Under the pieces are notes generated by a model that was not told the DNA's origin, searched no databases, and was given only the letters and a program-made list of their open reading frames with translations. The translations under genes and the position numbers were made by a program. A stretch of DNA of 64,000 nucleotides from Setoptus koraiensis (Eukaryota > Arthropoda). Shown piece after piece: positions 22,015-33,296 of this stretch (the first letter of the stretch is position 1; every line of letters begins with the position of its first letter). The DNA lies in assembly GCA_048013815.1 (NCBI GenBank), contig CM106585.1, positions 5,394,001 through 5,458,000 of the forward strand, given 5' to 3'.

Positions 22015-24156
22015 TCAAATTTGATTCAAATTCAACACTCTGATATTCTTGATCAGGGAGTCGGTAGTAGATTCACGCTCGTCGGAGCCTAACAATCCCT
22101 TAACTATCCTGTCGATCTCCTCCAGTGCCAGATGTATTTGGACATTTATGGTATCGTCAATAATTGTGTAGCTGGCTTTTTTTAGAATACGATATATATC
22201 AACTAGTTCTCGCTGAATTGACTCTATTGTTCGATTGTCCACTCCGGTTAATACCAATCTAAGTAATAAAATAGCACCTCTTTTTACTTGGAGCGTGTCT
22301 GTATCCAATAAAGGTCCAATACAAGATAGGATATCAACCATATATTTTCCAAGACAATCTTTCAGTTGCATACTGATCTCACCAATGTTGGATAGACTAG
22401 AGACTCTTATTTCCTCAATTCCACTTTTGCAACCATTTAAGAATATTCCTATCAATAATTGAGCATAATGAGGTGTCATCTGTCCTAATTCTTTTATGAG
22501 CTTGACCATGGTCTCTCCAATATTGAGACGGTTCTGCGTGGATTCATCGGGATTTTGAAACATTGTAATCAAATGAGGTAATACTAGATCGGTTTTGTAA
22601 ACAGCCATAGCCGCTAGAGAATTTATCGCATACAAGAATACATAAGGATCTTCTTCGCTTATGTTAGCCATTATCACATTAAGCAAATATTCGAATCTTT
22701 CCATCACTAGAGTATCACGCAATTCGATCAAATTTTTGATTCTAACCAAAGCATGAACTCTTGTGGGAATGAGTTTGTCATTGAGGTCACACATAATGGA
22801 TTCGAAATCCTTATTCCTCTTTTGAGATTCTTCCTGGATATTAGAATCCACGCTTCCTGGAGGGCATACCAACTCTAACTCAACAAATAACTCCTCTACT
22901 CTCGTCACAACAGATTTATGAGTTTCGTCCCGTAGATTTCTCATCTTTTCTAAGGTAGGAAGACATTTTTGTTTGAATACAGTCAACTCTTCACTCATTG
23001 ATGGAATCGCAATCAAGAGACTGAGTATATTTAGGCATATAAATATTGTTTGAGGTTCAGACGGCTCCTCCGATTTGGCTGGCCCGGCTAGTTTATCTGG
23101 ACAATGAATTTCATTTTTTGGAGGGTAACTACTCAGAATAGCACCTATTAGGCCGAAGGCACGTTTTTTGTCCTGCACAATGGTCTGAAATATACTGCCA
23201 TCGGATTCAACAGAATCTAGCATACGATCAATGATGAGGGATATCAAGCCTTTATCATTTGGGTTATTTGTGGAGTTCAGCTTCGAAAGGAGGTGAAAGA
23301 ACAATTCTATCTGATAATCAGCATCTAGTCTTGTAGTTAGAGCAATAAATGTTTCAGCCATTGTTTCATATAGCTCATTAAATTCATGCTGGACATGTAC
23401 CTCACATTCTACTAGTTCAATCCCAATACCATTATCTAGAATTCTTGATTGGTACTTGTGATAAATCTCCTGCTGGAAGAAAACAATCCTTTCGAGAAGA
23501 TAACAACTTGGGCCGGGTTTTAGGGATGAGATCAGAGCTACGAGCGTTTCCGTGAGAGGCACTTTAAGGTGGGACTGAGTTCTATACAAATGACATAGAA
23601 TATAGAATAAGAAAGGCGTTGTATCCAACAAAGCCGTTCTCAGAATCGATAGACGATGTATGATGAAGATGCTGTTTTGTAGATTTAAATTGGATAGTGT
23701 TGGCTCGCTTTTGAGAGATCCCTTTATGTCCCTAAGAAGAACACATTCGATGGTTTCACTATTCATTGAATGGTATTTGGCATTTTCGATTAAAGCCTTG
23801 AAAATTAAACCGGCCAAACTCCAGTAAGCATGGTTGTCGTATAATAGAAGAGGAATCAATTGAGGCAAGAGCTTTCTGCAGTAGTCGTCATATGGCAGAC
23901 ATAAACAGGGCAGTCTTGAAATTATCGTAGCCATGGCCATAAATCTTTGGCTGTGCGTTGAGACCTTTTGAGATGTGGGATCGAAATCAATGAGAGACGA
24001 GAATAACTCAATCAATCCCGTGGGTTCGATTAACTTTGCGGATAACCGCATGGAAATTTCTTTTCTTTCATTAGAATTCCTTTGGGTGGCAACCGCTTTT
24101 AACACTAAACCCAGTGTTGATTTTGGATCCATTTGAGGGATAGTCCTTCTGTCCAT
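22015..24156 (-). CDS. TANGO6: TANGO6 (transport and Golgi organization 6), single exon
   Basis: An uninterrupted frame of 713 residues made of helical HEAT/ARM-like repeats. The C-terminal third reads DPYVFLYAINSLAAMAVY, LPHLITMF, NIGETMVKLIKELGQM, YAQLLIGIFLNGC, RVSSLSNIGEI, LQVKRGAILLLRLVLTGVD and QIHLALEEIDRIVKGLL. This is the order of the RTP1-type C-terminal domains of TANGO6 (TMCO7). Known of the family: Drosophila Tango6 was found in a secretion/Golgi-organisation screen, and yeast Rtp1 helps assemble and import RNA polymerase II. The protein is shorter than the vertebrate form of roughly 1,100 residues, so the N-terminal repeats are reduced or an upstream exon was missed; I see none in the 436 bp before the next gene. 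It is head to head with mitoferrin and tail to tail with TTC39. Confidence 0.8.
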   Translation of the reverse strand: MDRRTIPQMDPKSTLGLVLKAVATQRNSNERKEISMRLSAKLIEPTGLIELFSSLIDFDPTSQKVSTHSQRFMAMATIISRLPCLCLPYDDYCRKLLPQLIPLLLYDNHAYWSLAGLIFKALIENAKYHSMNSETIECVLLRDIKGSLKSEPTLSNLNLQNSIFIIHRLSILRTALLDTTPFLFYILCHLYRTQSHLKVPLTETLVALISSLKPGPSCYLLERIVFFQQEIYHKYQSRILDNGIGIELVECEVHVQHEFNELYETMAETFIALTTRLDADYQIELFFHLLSKLNSTNNPNDKGLISLIIDRMLDSVESDGSIFQTIVQDKKRAFGLIGAILSSYPPKNEIHCPDKLAGPAKSEEPSEPQTIFICLNILSLLIAIPSMSEELTVFKQKCLPTLEKMRNLRDETHKSVVTRVEELFVELELVCPPGSVDSNIQEESQKRNKDFESIMCDLNDKLIPTRVHALVRIKNLIELRDTLVMERFEYLLNVIMANISEEDPYVFLYAINSLAAMAVYKTDLVLPHLITMFQNPDESTQNRLNIGETMVKLIKELGQMTPHYAQLLIGIFLNGCKSGIEEIRVSSLSNIGEISMQLKDCLGKYMVDILSCIGPLLDTDTLQVKRGAILLLRLVLTGVDNRTIESIQRELVDIYRILKKASYTIIDDTINVQIHLALEEIDRIVKGLLGSDERESTTDSLIKNIRVLNLNQI

Positions 24157-24592
24157 GGTGGTTCACTCAAGAATTCATTGGTTCGACAAATTTAACAACT
24201 GTAAATATATCACGTATAGTAAATATCTCATGTATAGAAAAATAAATGTGTATATTATGGCAAATGAAAATACTAATAAACATTAACAGAAAAGAAGCGG
24301 AAAAATAATTTGTCAATAGGTGAGCGAAGGCTTCTCACACTCAGCTGACATGGTGTCTTAGCAGGGGAAACGTGACATAAAACAGAGACACAAAAGGGGG
24401 GACGCACTTAGAATTCTCCGCACGCATGGGAAGGTCCCAGCGATATTAATTGGTTCCTGACCCACGTTGTATAATATTTATTGTAACTTATATTATCTAT
24501 TTTATGATTATTATTTATATTAATATTATTATTATATTATTATTACTACTTCTACTGTTTTTCATAGTTATAAATAAACCAATATCATCCAC
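24157..24592. promoter_or_regulatory. Shared intergenic (putatively bidirectional) promoter region of TANGO6 and mitoferrin
   Basis: Only 436 bp separate the two divergent start codons. The right half is a strongly AT-rich run (about 24480-24560, [13 protein letters not shown]); the left half is mixed. No clear TATA box or start-site motif could be fixed. I looked for an iron-responsive-element hairpin (CAGTGN loop) before mitoferrin and saw none. Confidence 0.5.
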
Positions 24593-25510
24593 ATGGCGGA
24601 CGTAGACGACCCATATGAATCACTGCCCGGGTATAGTACCCCCATCTACATGATGGCCGGTTGTATTGCTGGAATATTAGAGCATTGTACAATGTATCCA
24701 GTGGATATGGTTAAGACGAGGATGCAATCAATAAAACCGCAAGTAGCTCATTCTACCATAAGTAAAACATTGATACAAATAGTTACTACCGATGGCTTAC
24801 TAGGCTCACTTCGTGGTATGTCACCTGTGGTAGCGGGCGCCGGTCCAGCTCACGCATTCTATTTTGCCTGTTACGAGAATGTTAAACGCCTAATACCCCT
24901 ACCACCACCTACAGCGAATAATCATAATCTTAAAAAGTCCATGTCTCATGGTCTCGCCGGTTGTGCCGCAACAGTACTGCATGACGCCATAATGAATCCC
25001 GCTGAAGTTATCAAACAAAGAATGCAAATGTACAAGAGCCCCTTTAAAAATTCAATAACATGTGCCAAGCATATTTATAAAACCGAGGGCCTTAAAGCCT
25101 TCTATCGGAGTTATGGGACATCTTTAACCATGAATTTACCCTTTCAAGCTATTCATTTCATGACATATGAATTTATGCAAGATCTAACTAATCCTCAGCA
25201 CACTTACAATCCAGGCGCGCATGTTATATCGGGTGGTTTAGCTGGTGCCTTTGCTTCTGCATTAACAACTCCATTGGATGTTTGCAAGACATTGTTGAAT
25301 ACACAAGAAAAGCTTGCATTGGTAGCAAATAAAAGTGATAGAGTCACAGGCTTGTTCAACGCATTGAAAATTGTTTATAGATGTTGCGGCTTCAAAGGAT
25401 ATTTCAGAGGTATTCAAGCTCGTATTTTGTTTGCTATACCATCCACTGCAATATCATGGTCAGTTTATGAATTTTTCAAATTTTTCCTAAATAAAGAAAG
25501 ACAGGCGTAG
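24593..25510 (+). CDS. mfrn: Mitoferrin (mitochondrial iron carrier, SLC25A28/37 type)
   Basis: An intronless gene for a 305-residue protein of three mitochondrial-carrier modules, each with a PX(D/E)XX(K/R) signature: PVDMVK (36-41), NPAEVIKQRMQM, and TTPLDVCKTLLNTQE. The stretches GPAHAFYFACYE and NPAEVIKQRMQMY and the third-module LNTQE are hallmarks of mitoferrin among carriers. Known of the family: it transports iron across the inner mitochondrial membrane for heme and Fe-S cluster synthesis. The length is typical of invertebrate mitoferrins; the vertebrate N-terminal extension is absent. The start MADVDDPYESLP precedes the first helix by about 15 residues, as expected. The six transmembrane helices are intact and no frameshift is seen. 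Confidence 0.92.
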   Translation: MADVDDPYESLPGYSTPIYMMAGCIAGILEHCTMYPVDMVKTRMQSIKPQVAHSTISKTLIQIVTTDGLLGSLRGMSPVVAGAGPAHAFYFACYENVKRLIPLPPPTANNHNLKKSMSHGLAGCAATVLHDAIMNPAEVIKQRMQMYKSPFKNSITCAKHIYKTEGLKAFYRSYGTSLTMNLPFQAIHFMTYEFMQDLTNPQHTYNPGAHVISGGLAGAFASALTTPLDVCKTLLNTQEKLALVANKSDRVTGLFNALKIVYRCCGFKGYFRGIQARILFAIPSTAISWSVYEFFKFFLNKERQA

Positions 25511-28500
25511 AAAATAGTAAATAATCGTTTCGAGGTATAAATTAGGTTTCATCTAATTCACTTGTACCGGTAGTTAGTTAGTTTGCAGTTAATGTCGGAA
25601 AGTCGTGACATATGAAGCTAATTCAACCACTATAGTGAGCAATTGTTACTAATAATAGTAACGCAATGATGATCAGTTGGAATTGTTATGAAAGAGGTCC
25701 ACCTTTAGCATATATATTCGTAGCTTCCTTATTATATACAGTTTTGAGGCATTATATGCAGTTTTGATGGGTTGAGTTCAAGAAAAAAAAGTTTTAGACA
25801 CGCAAAAAGCGACAGTAAAAGATAAACACACAAAGCTAGGTGCAACACAAATAGCTGATAGTGTGCTAACGTTGTTTCATGCGATTGATGTAGTAACACG
25901 AAAGAGGGATAGAGAGTGAGGCAAGTTATAACTGCATTTGTCATAGATGAGATCTAACAACCACATCAGATATTATCGACGATGAGAGGACGGAAAGATA
26001 GTTATCATCATGACAAGTATCTTTCTTATTACTTTTCATTTTGTTTTGGAAAATCATCAAATAGTCGCTAGAGAATCGGTATCTATATATTGTCGACAAC
26101 AACAAATGCAACTAAAAAGTATTTGGTGGTGATAAACTTCTCATTTGTGTTGATGTATGTGAGAGAGGCACACATATAACATAATAATAACGATATATTA
26201 ATAATTTAACCTGATAGCGAAAAGGCATTTGCGTCAATTGTGTTGATGTTAAATCACAATGACAGAGCCCGGCAAATGCATATAGCATAGACAAATGGTA
26301 ACTTAACGTCATCATTAGGATCACCATTATATGAATCAAAATAATAGTCTATCTTGAAGCTCCACCTATATAAACTCGTATTACATAGGCCGAGCTTATA
26401 ACTACTATGTGGAGTACACTATGATAGTGGCAAAGAGAAAAATAATCATCCTGAACTAAGTTTTTTTATTGAATTTAAACTTGTAGTGCGCTACCAAGTT
26501 GGTTGTACGAGTGAGTAAGCTTCAATATAGTTATATATTTGTGCGGCTGTGTAATTAAGTTTTGTGTCTAATAATATGTTGTTGTTGTTGATCGTACATC
26601 ATTTTCAACGTTCTCTTCTAATTGTATTCGAAATGTGCAGCTTTCAAGTGTTCAAAGCGAGATAGAAAGAAATCTGTTTGTAAGATACACCTGTTTATAT
26701 TGCCAGAGTAATATAGAAGAAAAAGAAGAAGACGAAAAAATAAAATGCGATAAGAAAAGCAAGCAATAAGTAGGAATAATGAGAATAAGAGTAAGTAAGT
26801 TAACCATATGACTAAAAATATAAAAGTTCCTAAGTGAGTGTGTAATGAATGTAATTGTTTGGTTAGACAAGAGTGAGCGTTTTGCTTTCTGGCAAGCGCA
26901 CACACTAAACAGAATAATCGGGCCGATCACGTACGCAAAGTTGCATGAACAAGTCCAACTAAACGACAACAACAAGTGAGATAGATTAGTCAGGTGGCGC
27001 CCACAGAACGAACCACCCCTTGCTATTGAGTCAACACTATTGACTAGAGCAATATTTTCAACTAGCGGTCAAAGCGTCAAGCTAGAGTCGGGCATCCTAG
27101 AAAGTTCAGCAGCAACGAGTCCTCGTCAGGTAGACGACGAGGACTCGTTGCTGCTGGCGTGTGTGACTGGGACCGTCTAGGGGCGACCATTTATATATTA
27201 TTTATGTTTATGGGATGGTGGCAGTAAAATCAAGTGCACCTTGCACACATTATAACCACCGACTTGTACGCCCAAGCTGCAGAGCCTTCAACAGTGCATT
27301 TTGCGTTACGTGTGATGGAGGCTGAGCAAGCACAGTTCGTGTTTGGGCGCACACTGCGCGTCGCCATGACAAACTAGCTTGGCATAATGACCAAGTAGCT
27401 TAGCAAAAAGTGTGCAGCTTGCATTGCAAGTAGCAACACTGTCACCGGTGGCACACGCAGTGCGACTGCACAATCTGTGCTCGAGAGGGCACACAGTGCT
27501 ATCTGTCTTGGCCGTGTTGTTGATGTCGACAGGCTCTAGTGTAGAGTCTATAGTTTACAGTGTTTAGTTTGTTAGAGCAACACACGCACAAAGAAATATA
27601 CGTAATAATATGAGAAGTGTTCATCATAAAAAGTGCAATCTATATACGTGAGTGTGTGTGTGTCGGGGTGTGACCGTCAAAGTTCGATTTTTGTAAATCG
27701 CGATTCGATTCCGAAATGGTTCGCTCGAGCATCGAGTCTCAAGCGCGCACACGTGAGTGTGAGAGATATAAATTGCGTTGAGCGGCTGCAGAGAAACTGG
27801 TGAGACCAGCAAGGCAAGCCTGCGAGCAATGATACTACCGTCCAAGTAATACCACATCTATAGTGCACAATCAAGCCAGAATCGAATTTTAGCAGTGTGT
27901 GTATGATCGAGCCAGAATCGAATTTTAGCAGTGTGTGTGTGTGTGTATGAGTTTCGAGCACCAACGCGATATTCGCCATCGGATAGTGAGCCTGTGCGTG
28001 TGTGCACCATTGCCAGTCAATGTGAGTGTGTGTGTGTGTGTGTGTGTGTATTCGTGGTCGAACATCGACAACAATTCGACGCTTGCGACCACTAGCTGCT
28101 CGCAAGCGCCACCAGCGGCGCCAGTGGCACACAAGCATCAGTTGGTGCAAGTGAACAGACTGGACAGGCTGTTGTGTTGTTATCAAAAATTCGATTTTCC
28201 ATTATGTTCCATCTGCGTATTGGCACCATTGCTGGCAGCAGCAACCGTTTGTAACGTTGGCCACAACGAAATTCGCCATCGCACCAGCAACATCATTAAA
28301 TGATCCATATTATTCCATATCATCACATCATATTCGTTCCACGACAATACCCATCCGCAAACAATTGGTGCCCGTACACCCATTGCCCACATTAAGCCCG
28401 CAGTGCTGGCATGAATCACATATTATGATACCCATATTCACATCGCTCCAATCGCGTCGACAATCACAATAGGACAAACTATTATTATCACTGTTTTAGG

Positions 28501-28784
28501 CGGATATTTTTAGCCCGGCGTCACAGTGCCATCGTAGCGGCCGGCCCATATTTTTATTATTATTTTATTATTATTATCATTCAGTCAGTATTTTAATTAG
28601 TATTAGTGTCGTTGTCAGCATTACAAGCGCCACGCCAGTGCAAGACTAATTTTAGCGCCACAATCAGGCCAGCCAGCAAGCCAGCCAGTGAGCCAACGAA
28701 CCCGTCACTTCAAGACGCAACAACATCAACAATATTCAACTGTAGACAATATATCAACTATAGACAGTACATCAACTGAAGACA
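25511..28784. other. Non-coding region with 3' UTR, CA/GT repeats and a strong hairpin
   Basis: About 3.3 kb of mostly AT-rich DNA. The left part should hold the mitoferrin 3' UTR. The right part (27.5-28.8 kb) has (GT)n runs near 27928-27946 and 28022-28048 and a near-duplicated 30-bp stretch containing GAGCCAGAATCGAATTTTAG at about 27870-27930. No frame resembles a gene. A 21-bp perfect hairpin lies at 27107-27156. Confidence 0.6.
27107..27156. repeat. Perfect 21-bp inverted repeat with 8-base loop
   Basis: The left arm is 27107-27127 and the right arm 27136-27156. The arms are exactly complementary (core CAACGAGTCCTCGTC ... GACGAGGACTCGTTG), separated by AGGTAGAC. It would fold into an uninterrupted hairpin in RNA of either strand. 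It is far from any called exon. Confidence 0.9.
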
Positions 28785-29169
28785 ATGCCGCCCGCAGCCA
28801 ACGAGCCCGGCACCGACGGCCAAATACACAAACGAACGAGCAACAATGAAACCCAAGAACGCCAGAGCCTGTTCCAGCCAATGGTCAAGACATTGGACGA
28901 GGAACGCGTCACTTGGTCGGCGATCATCAAGGTCTGGCTAAAGAACGCGGCAAGGAAGTACCACAGAACAAGGTGAGTCCAACCGTCCGACGTCAGTTGG
29001 TTGCTGGTCGCCAATTCCAACCACTCGACATCATGTTGTTTTTTTCCGCACATCTCACATTTGCAGCTCACTTCTGAGCTTACAGCTTTTGAATAGACAG
29101 CTCCAACCACAGCGTCGGCCTGGCTGCACAAACTGTTTGTGCAGTTTGCCACAGCAACAGCAGGCATAG
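28785..29169 (+). CDS. Possible small two-exon protein of 96 residues, unknown
   Basis: ATG 28785 opens a frame that reaches a strong donor at 28972 (ACAAG|GTGAGT, phase 2). A pyrimidine-rich acceptor ending TTTGCAG at 29066 opens a second exon in matching phase, which stops at TAG 29167-29169. The product starts MPPAANEPGTDGQIHKRTS, has an amphipathic basic stretch WSAIIKVWLKNAARKYH, and ends in a Cys-containing segment (PGCTNCLC) and four Gln. There is no signal peptide or known domain. The leader upstream is repeat-rich. It could be a genuine small gene, the 5' part of a gene with other splice choices, or chance; I cannot tell which. Confidence 0.35.
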
Positions 29170-30260
29170 CGCACCAAATTGTCGGATGCGTTCGACAAAC
29201 ATTTGCTCACTTGCCAGACAGACAAACAAACAAACAAACTAATTTCAGCTAGAGGAAAAGATAAATACACACACATGATCATCTCGCAATCGCACGGCCA
29301 GCTTGCTGGATCCGTATCATTTGCTCGTAGAGTTGATGATAAAATCAACAACTCGCGCTCTGTGTAATCTATATATCGAGCTGTCTGAGATGTAGAAATG
29401 TTGCCTGTGTGCGTTACTAGCATGTTCTCAGATTATATATCGACAATTATATGTCTGTGTGTTGTGTATATATTGGATCCTAGTTTAATCACAGTATCTT
29501 GTACATTGATATTGTTGACATATATACGTATATCCTGTTATCGATTCGCGTATCATTTGTTGCAGATCGTTTGTTATAATTGACGATGATTGTCGTTGAT
29601 GATGATAATAATAGTAATAATAATAACATTTAGTGTTAATGCTGGTAATGCGGCACATGATGATATAATGGAAATTAGATTTAGAATTTGAACTCTAATT
29701 CTATGCGGATAACATACCTTTTTTGATATACCCATAGATTACATACATAAATACATATGTATACCATATATCACCACGTCGCGTCCTCTCTCTCTCTCTC
29801 TCTCTATCTACTTATTATTTACATTATATGAGTGTTTCCCTGCACAATACCATCTAGATCTCAATCCTATCGCCAATCCATCTCATCAGGTGTCTATATC
29901 TTGCACATAGTATTTGTCAATTTTTGTTTTCTTGAAATTTGTACAATTTTTTAGATTTACATGTGTGTTTGTGTGTGTCTGTTTGCAATTCATTTGCATG
30001 TGTGATAGTATAACTAAAAAATCTAAAATCTAGAACCAGAATTGTCTGTAGAGTGACGATGTGACATATGTGGCCTAGTTGTCAGATGTTGCTGCACTTG
30101 AAGTCTATGCTGTTGTTGATCTAGAACATCTGTTGATATTAGCGTGTCATGAGATCATTAGAGGGGATAATTCGGATGGATTGATTTGAGTAATCATTGT
30201 ATTAGTATTAGTTGTTTCAATGTCAATTTATCTTTGATTACTTGAAGGAGATGATGATTG
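29170..30260. other. AT-rich intergenic region
   Basis: About 1.1 kb between the small-gene candidate and the stop of the myo-inositol transporter. It holds a (TC)n tract at about 29788-29810, a (TAA)n-like stretch at about 29605-29630 and, on the minus strand, the transporter 3' UTR. No gene is seen. Confidence 0.6.
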
Positions 30261-33200
30261 TTACGAAAGATGGTCGTTTTTAACATTAGATGATGGAATA
30301 TTTTGGTGGGGTTGTGGTGAATTATTTTTTTTGTTGTAGTTGCGAGAAGAATAGCTAGTGGTAGTGATTTTATCAGGAGAAAGTGTTTTTGGTGACGAAT
30401 TATTCGTATGATATAGATCATCATTAAGTTGACGGGTTGTATGTGATTGTAGATCGCGTTGGTGTTGTTGCCGAGAACATAAATATGGTCGATGCAATTG
30501 TATGCTAGAATCACTGAGTTCATTTGACGACATTGTCAGAGGCTTAGAAGAATCAGAATTCATGACAAACAACTGACCTCCATAGTCTTCTCTGACGCCA
30601 TCACTAGACAAATCAGTATCATCTAGATTACTGTAAAAATCGTTGTAGTTGATTAGGTGACTTAATGATGAAGACCTTTCGTCATTAGTAGATTTAGTAT
30701 TAGAGATGATGGAAGTTGTTATTTTGTTTTTGTTGTTGGTTGTTTTGATAGTGGAAATAGCAGTAGGGATATGATGTTGTTGCGGTAGAGGGGATGATTT
30801 GGTGGCATTGATTGTTTGTTTACTGTTGTTAGATGTTTTTCGTCGGTGCATGTATGCAACAACATTATCACCATCATTCAAACACGATACTTTTGTGCTC
30901 TTAGATGTACCATCGGGCGATGTCGACAATGTTGATGCAATATACGCCTGAGGATGCCTACCGTTAGAATATCTCCTTCCTTGAAAATTTAGTTGTGGTG
31001 ATTCAGATTGAATACTGTCATTGCCATTGTTCTTTTTGGAAATAATGGTTACATCATCTTCGCCATTTTCGCTGTTATTGTTTAGGTTAGGTATCGCTCC
31101 AGTTCTCATGGCATGAGTGGCTACCTTAGACAATGGCGATTGAATTTTGAACGATCTGCTTTGTTGGATTCGTGATGGTTCGTCACCATTGAACCCAAGA
31201 TTGTCCATACCAACGACATTGAGGGTGGACTTGGTAGAACGCATAACAGTGTCGCCTTGACTTGACTGAGAGCCACCCTGATCGGAACCGTCTTCTATTA
31301 TCTCTTCGTTGTCAGATTTTTGTCTTGCAAATAGACTGCTAACTTCCTCCAAAGATCTACCCCTGGTTTCTGGAAGTTTCCAGAAGAGTAAAAGCCAGCC
31401 GACCGAGGCGATAATTGAGTACATGTAAAATGTTCCATGAGTTGTTAATGCCTCTGTCAACGTTAAAAATGTCAAGGATATTATCATATTGAATAACCAG
31501 TTGACACTTGTTGCCAATGAATAGCATACACCTCTGGCCCACATGGGATAAATCTCAGAGTTTATAGTCCATGGCATAGGGGCCATACCTGGGAGAATAG
31601 ATTGAGTGGGATATTTATTATTATTTGTGTATTTCTTCATGAGTGGTGCATCACTGGATAAATAAATATATGTGTGTCGTGGACTCACCTGGCGCGAAAG
31701 CGGCTAAATAAAGTACCAAGCCTCCTAACACAAGCCAAGTGTTGAAGCTTATGCCTTGTGTGTTCGATGGACAAATCTGACTGGCAAAGACTAGAGTTGA
31801 ATTATCCTCTCCTGAACACGGTCCACCTATTGTAACATTAATGTAAAAAATCAATTATTAGTATCAAGATATTTGAGAACGATCTCAATCGCATCAAGCT
31901 TCAAGAAGGTTATTCAAAGAAGTTTACCTGTTGAGACTGAGTGATCATTGGGGCTTCTGAGGAGACAGAGGCTTGTTTGTGCTAGATCATGGGGGTCATA
32001 ACAGAAGCCGCATGCGGTGTTGGCTACACAATCGTAGCAGGACAGGTATCCATTGCACGGTTCATGGCCTGACATATTGTGCATTTGCACATTAGCTCCA
32101 TTGAGAGATGTAAGGTGGAATCCGGTGCCCAATACCAGTAAGGCTATGACAACTCCAAGTAAACTTCCTAATGTGAGAGTTCGCCTGCCCACCCTGTCTG
32201 CAAGAAAATATCCTGTCATTGAGAAGAGCATGTAGACAGCAGCAGTGGGTACAGCCAACCAGACTGCAGTTGAGGGTGAATTGACACCAGACATCTCTAT
32301 GATTGTTGCATTGTAATACATAAGTGTATTGATACCAGCCAATTGTTGTATGGCCTGTAGCAAGCAACCAACCATGAGTGCTCTCCTCGTTGCGGTCTTT
32401 CGTAATATGGACATAATTATATTTCGCTTCTGTTCCTTCCTCCTGGCCTTTTGTGATTCGGCTTCATTTGAGTTCTCTTTAATCATGTCAAATTCTCGCT
32501 TTATGCTCGGATTCTTTGGGCCTCTAATTTTCATCAATGCCTCAAAAGCCTCATCGTCGCGCCTTCGCTTTATTAGCCATCTAGGAGATTCCGGCATAAA
32601 CATGAAACCGAGAAATTGTAGAGCTGCCGGCACGGCGGCTAGTGATAACATCCAGCGCCAACCATTAGATTTGTCATAGCTGAACGCTCCGGCTGTTATG
32701 GCGGCGCACAATTGTCCAAAACAAATAAAACAATTGTTAAGAGTCACCAAGGAGCCGCGTATATTTGGTGGGGCCACTTCTGCAATGTACATTGGTACAA
32801 CTGTTGATGCAAGGCCTATGGCCACACCAACTGTTAGACGACCAAACAGTAAAATCCATTTGCTCCAAGCGAAACCCATTATAAGCGATCCAGTCGTAAA
32901 AATTACACTGGCGACTAGAATTATGACTTTTCTCCCATACGCCTCTGAAAGTGAGCCAGCTATTAATGAGAATATCCAGGCCCCCAATACAGTTATGCTC
33001 ACTACTAGTTCTTGCCAGAAATTGTTCAACTCAAAGCTCTTTCTAACAAAAACCATGGCACCCGACACTATACCGGTGTCATAGCCAAATAAGAAACCGC
33101 CCATGGCAGACAGTATAGACATGAGATAAATAATACTCGGTGGAGCTGATTCTATTTGTTTCCTCTTGAGGCCAATGCTTATCTTTTTACCCTGTGACGA

Positions 33201-33296
33201 TGCTTTACCCACGCCTGATTCTGGGCCTCTGTCAATCGTATTACTCGGAGTATCATAGTCATCCTCATCGTATGTCGGTATCATAGCGGTGACCAT
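30261..33296 (-). CDS. Proton/myo-inositol cotransporter-like sugar transporter (SLC2A13/HMIT type)
   Basis: Exons are 33296-31928, 31826-31689 and 31588-30261, both introns in phase 1 and about 100 bp long; 944 residues. Twelve transmembrane helices of the major facilitator fold are visible, with GYDTGIVSGAM in helix 1, RLTVGVAIGLASTVVPMYIA, PESPRWL, QQLAGINTLMYY, GMAPMPWTINSEIYPMWARG after the third junction, and PETRGRSLEE closing the core. A large Cys-rich extracellular loop between helices 9 and 10 (CNGYLSCYDC, TACGFCYD) is the HMIT hallmark. Known of the family: H+-coupled myo-inositol import at the plasma membrane. Unusual: after PETRGRSLEEVSSLFARQ the cytoplasmic tail continues for about 300 Ser/Thr/Asn-rich residues, far longer than in mammalian HMIT. 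Confidence 0.88.

Noticed and set aside
24157-24592. Iron-responsive element before mitoferrin
   Set aside because: No CAGTGN loop with a bulged stem could be found in the leader region.
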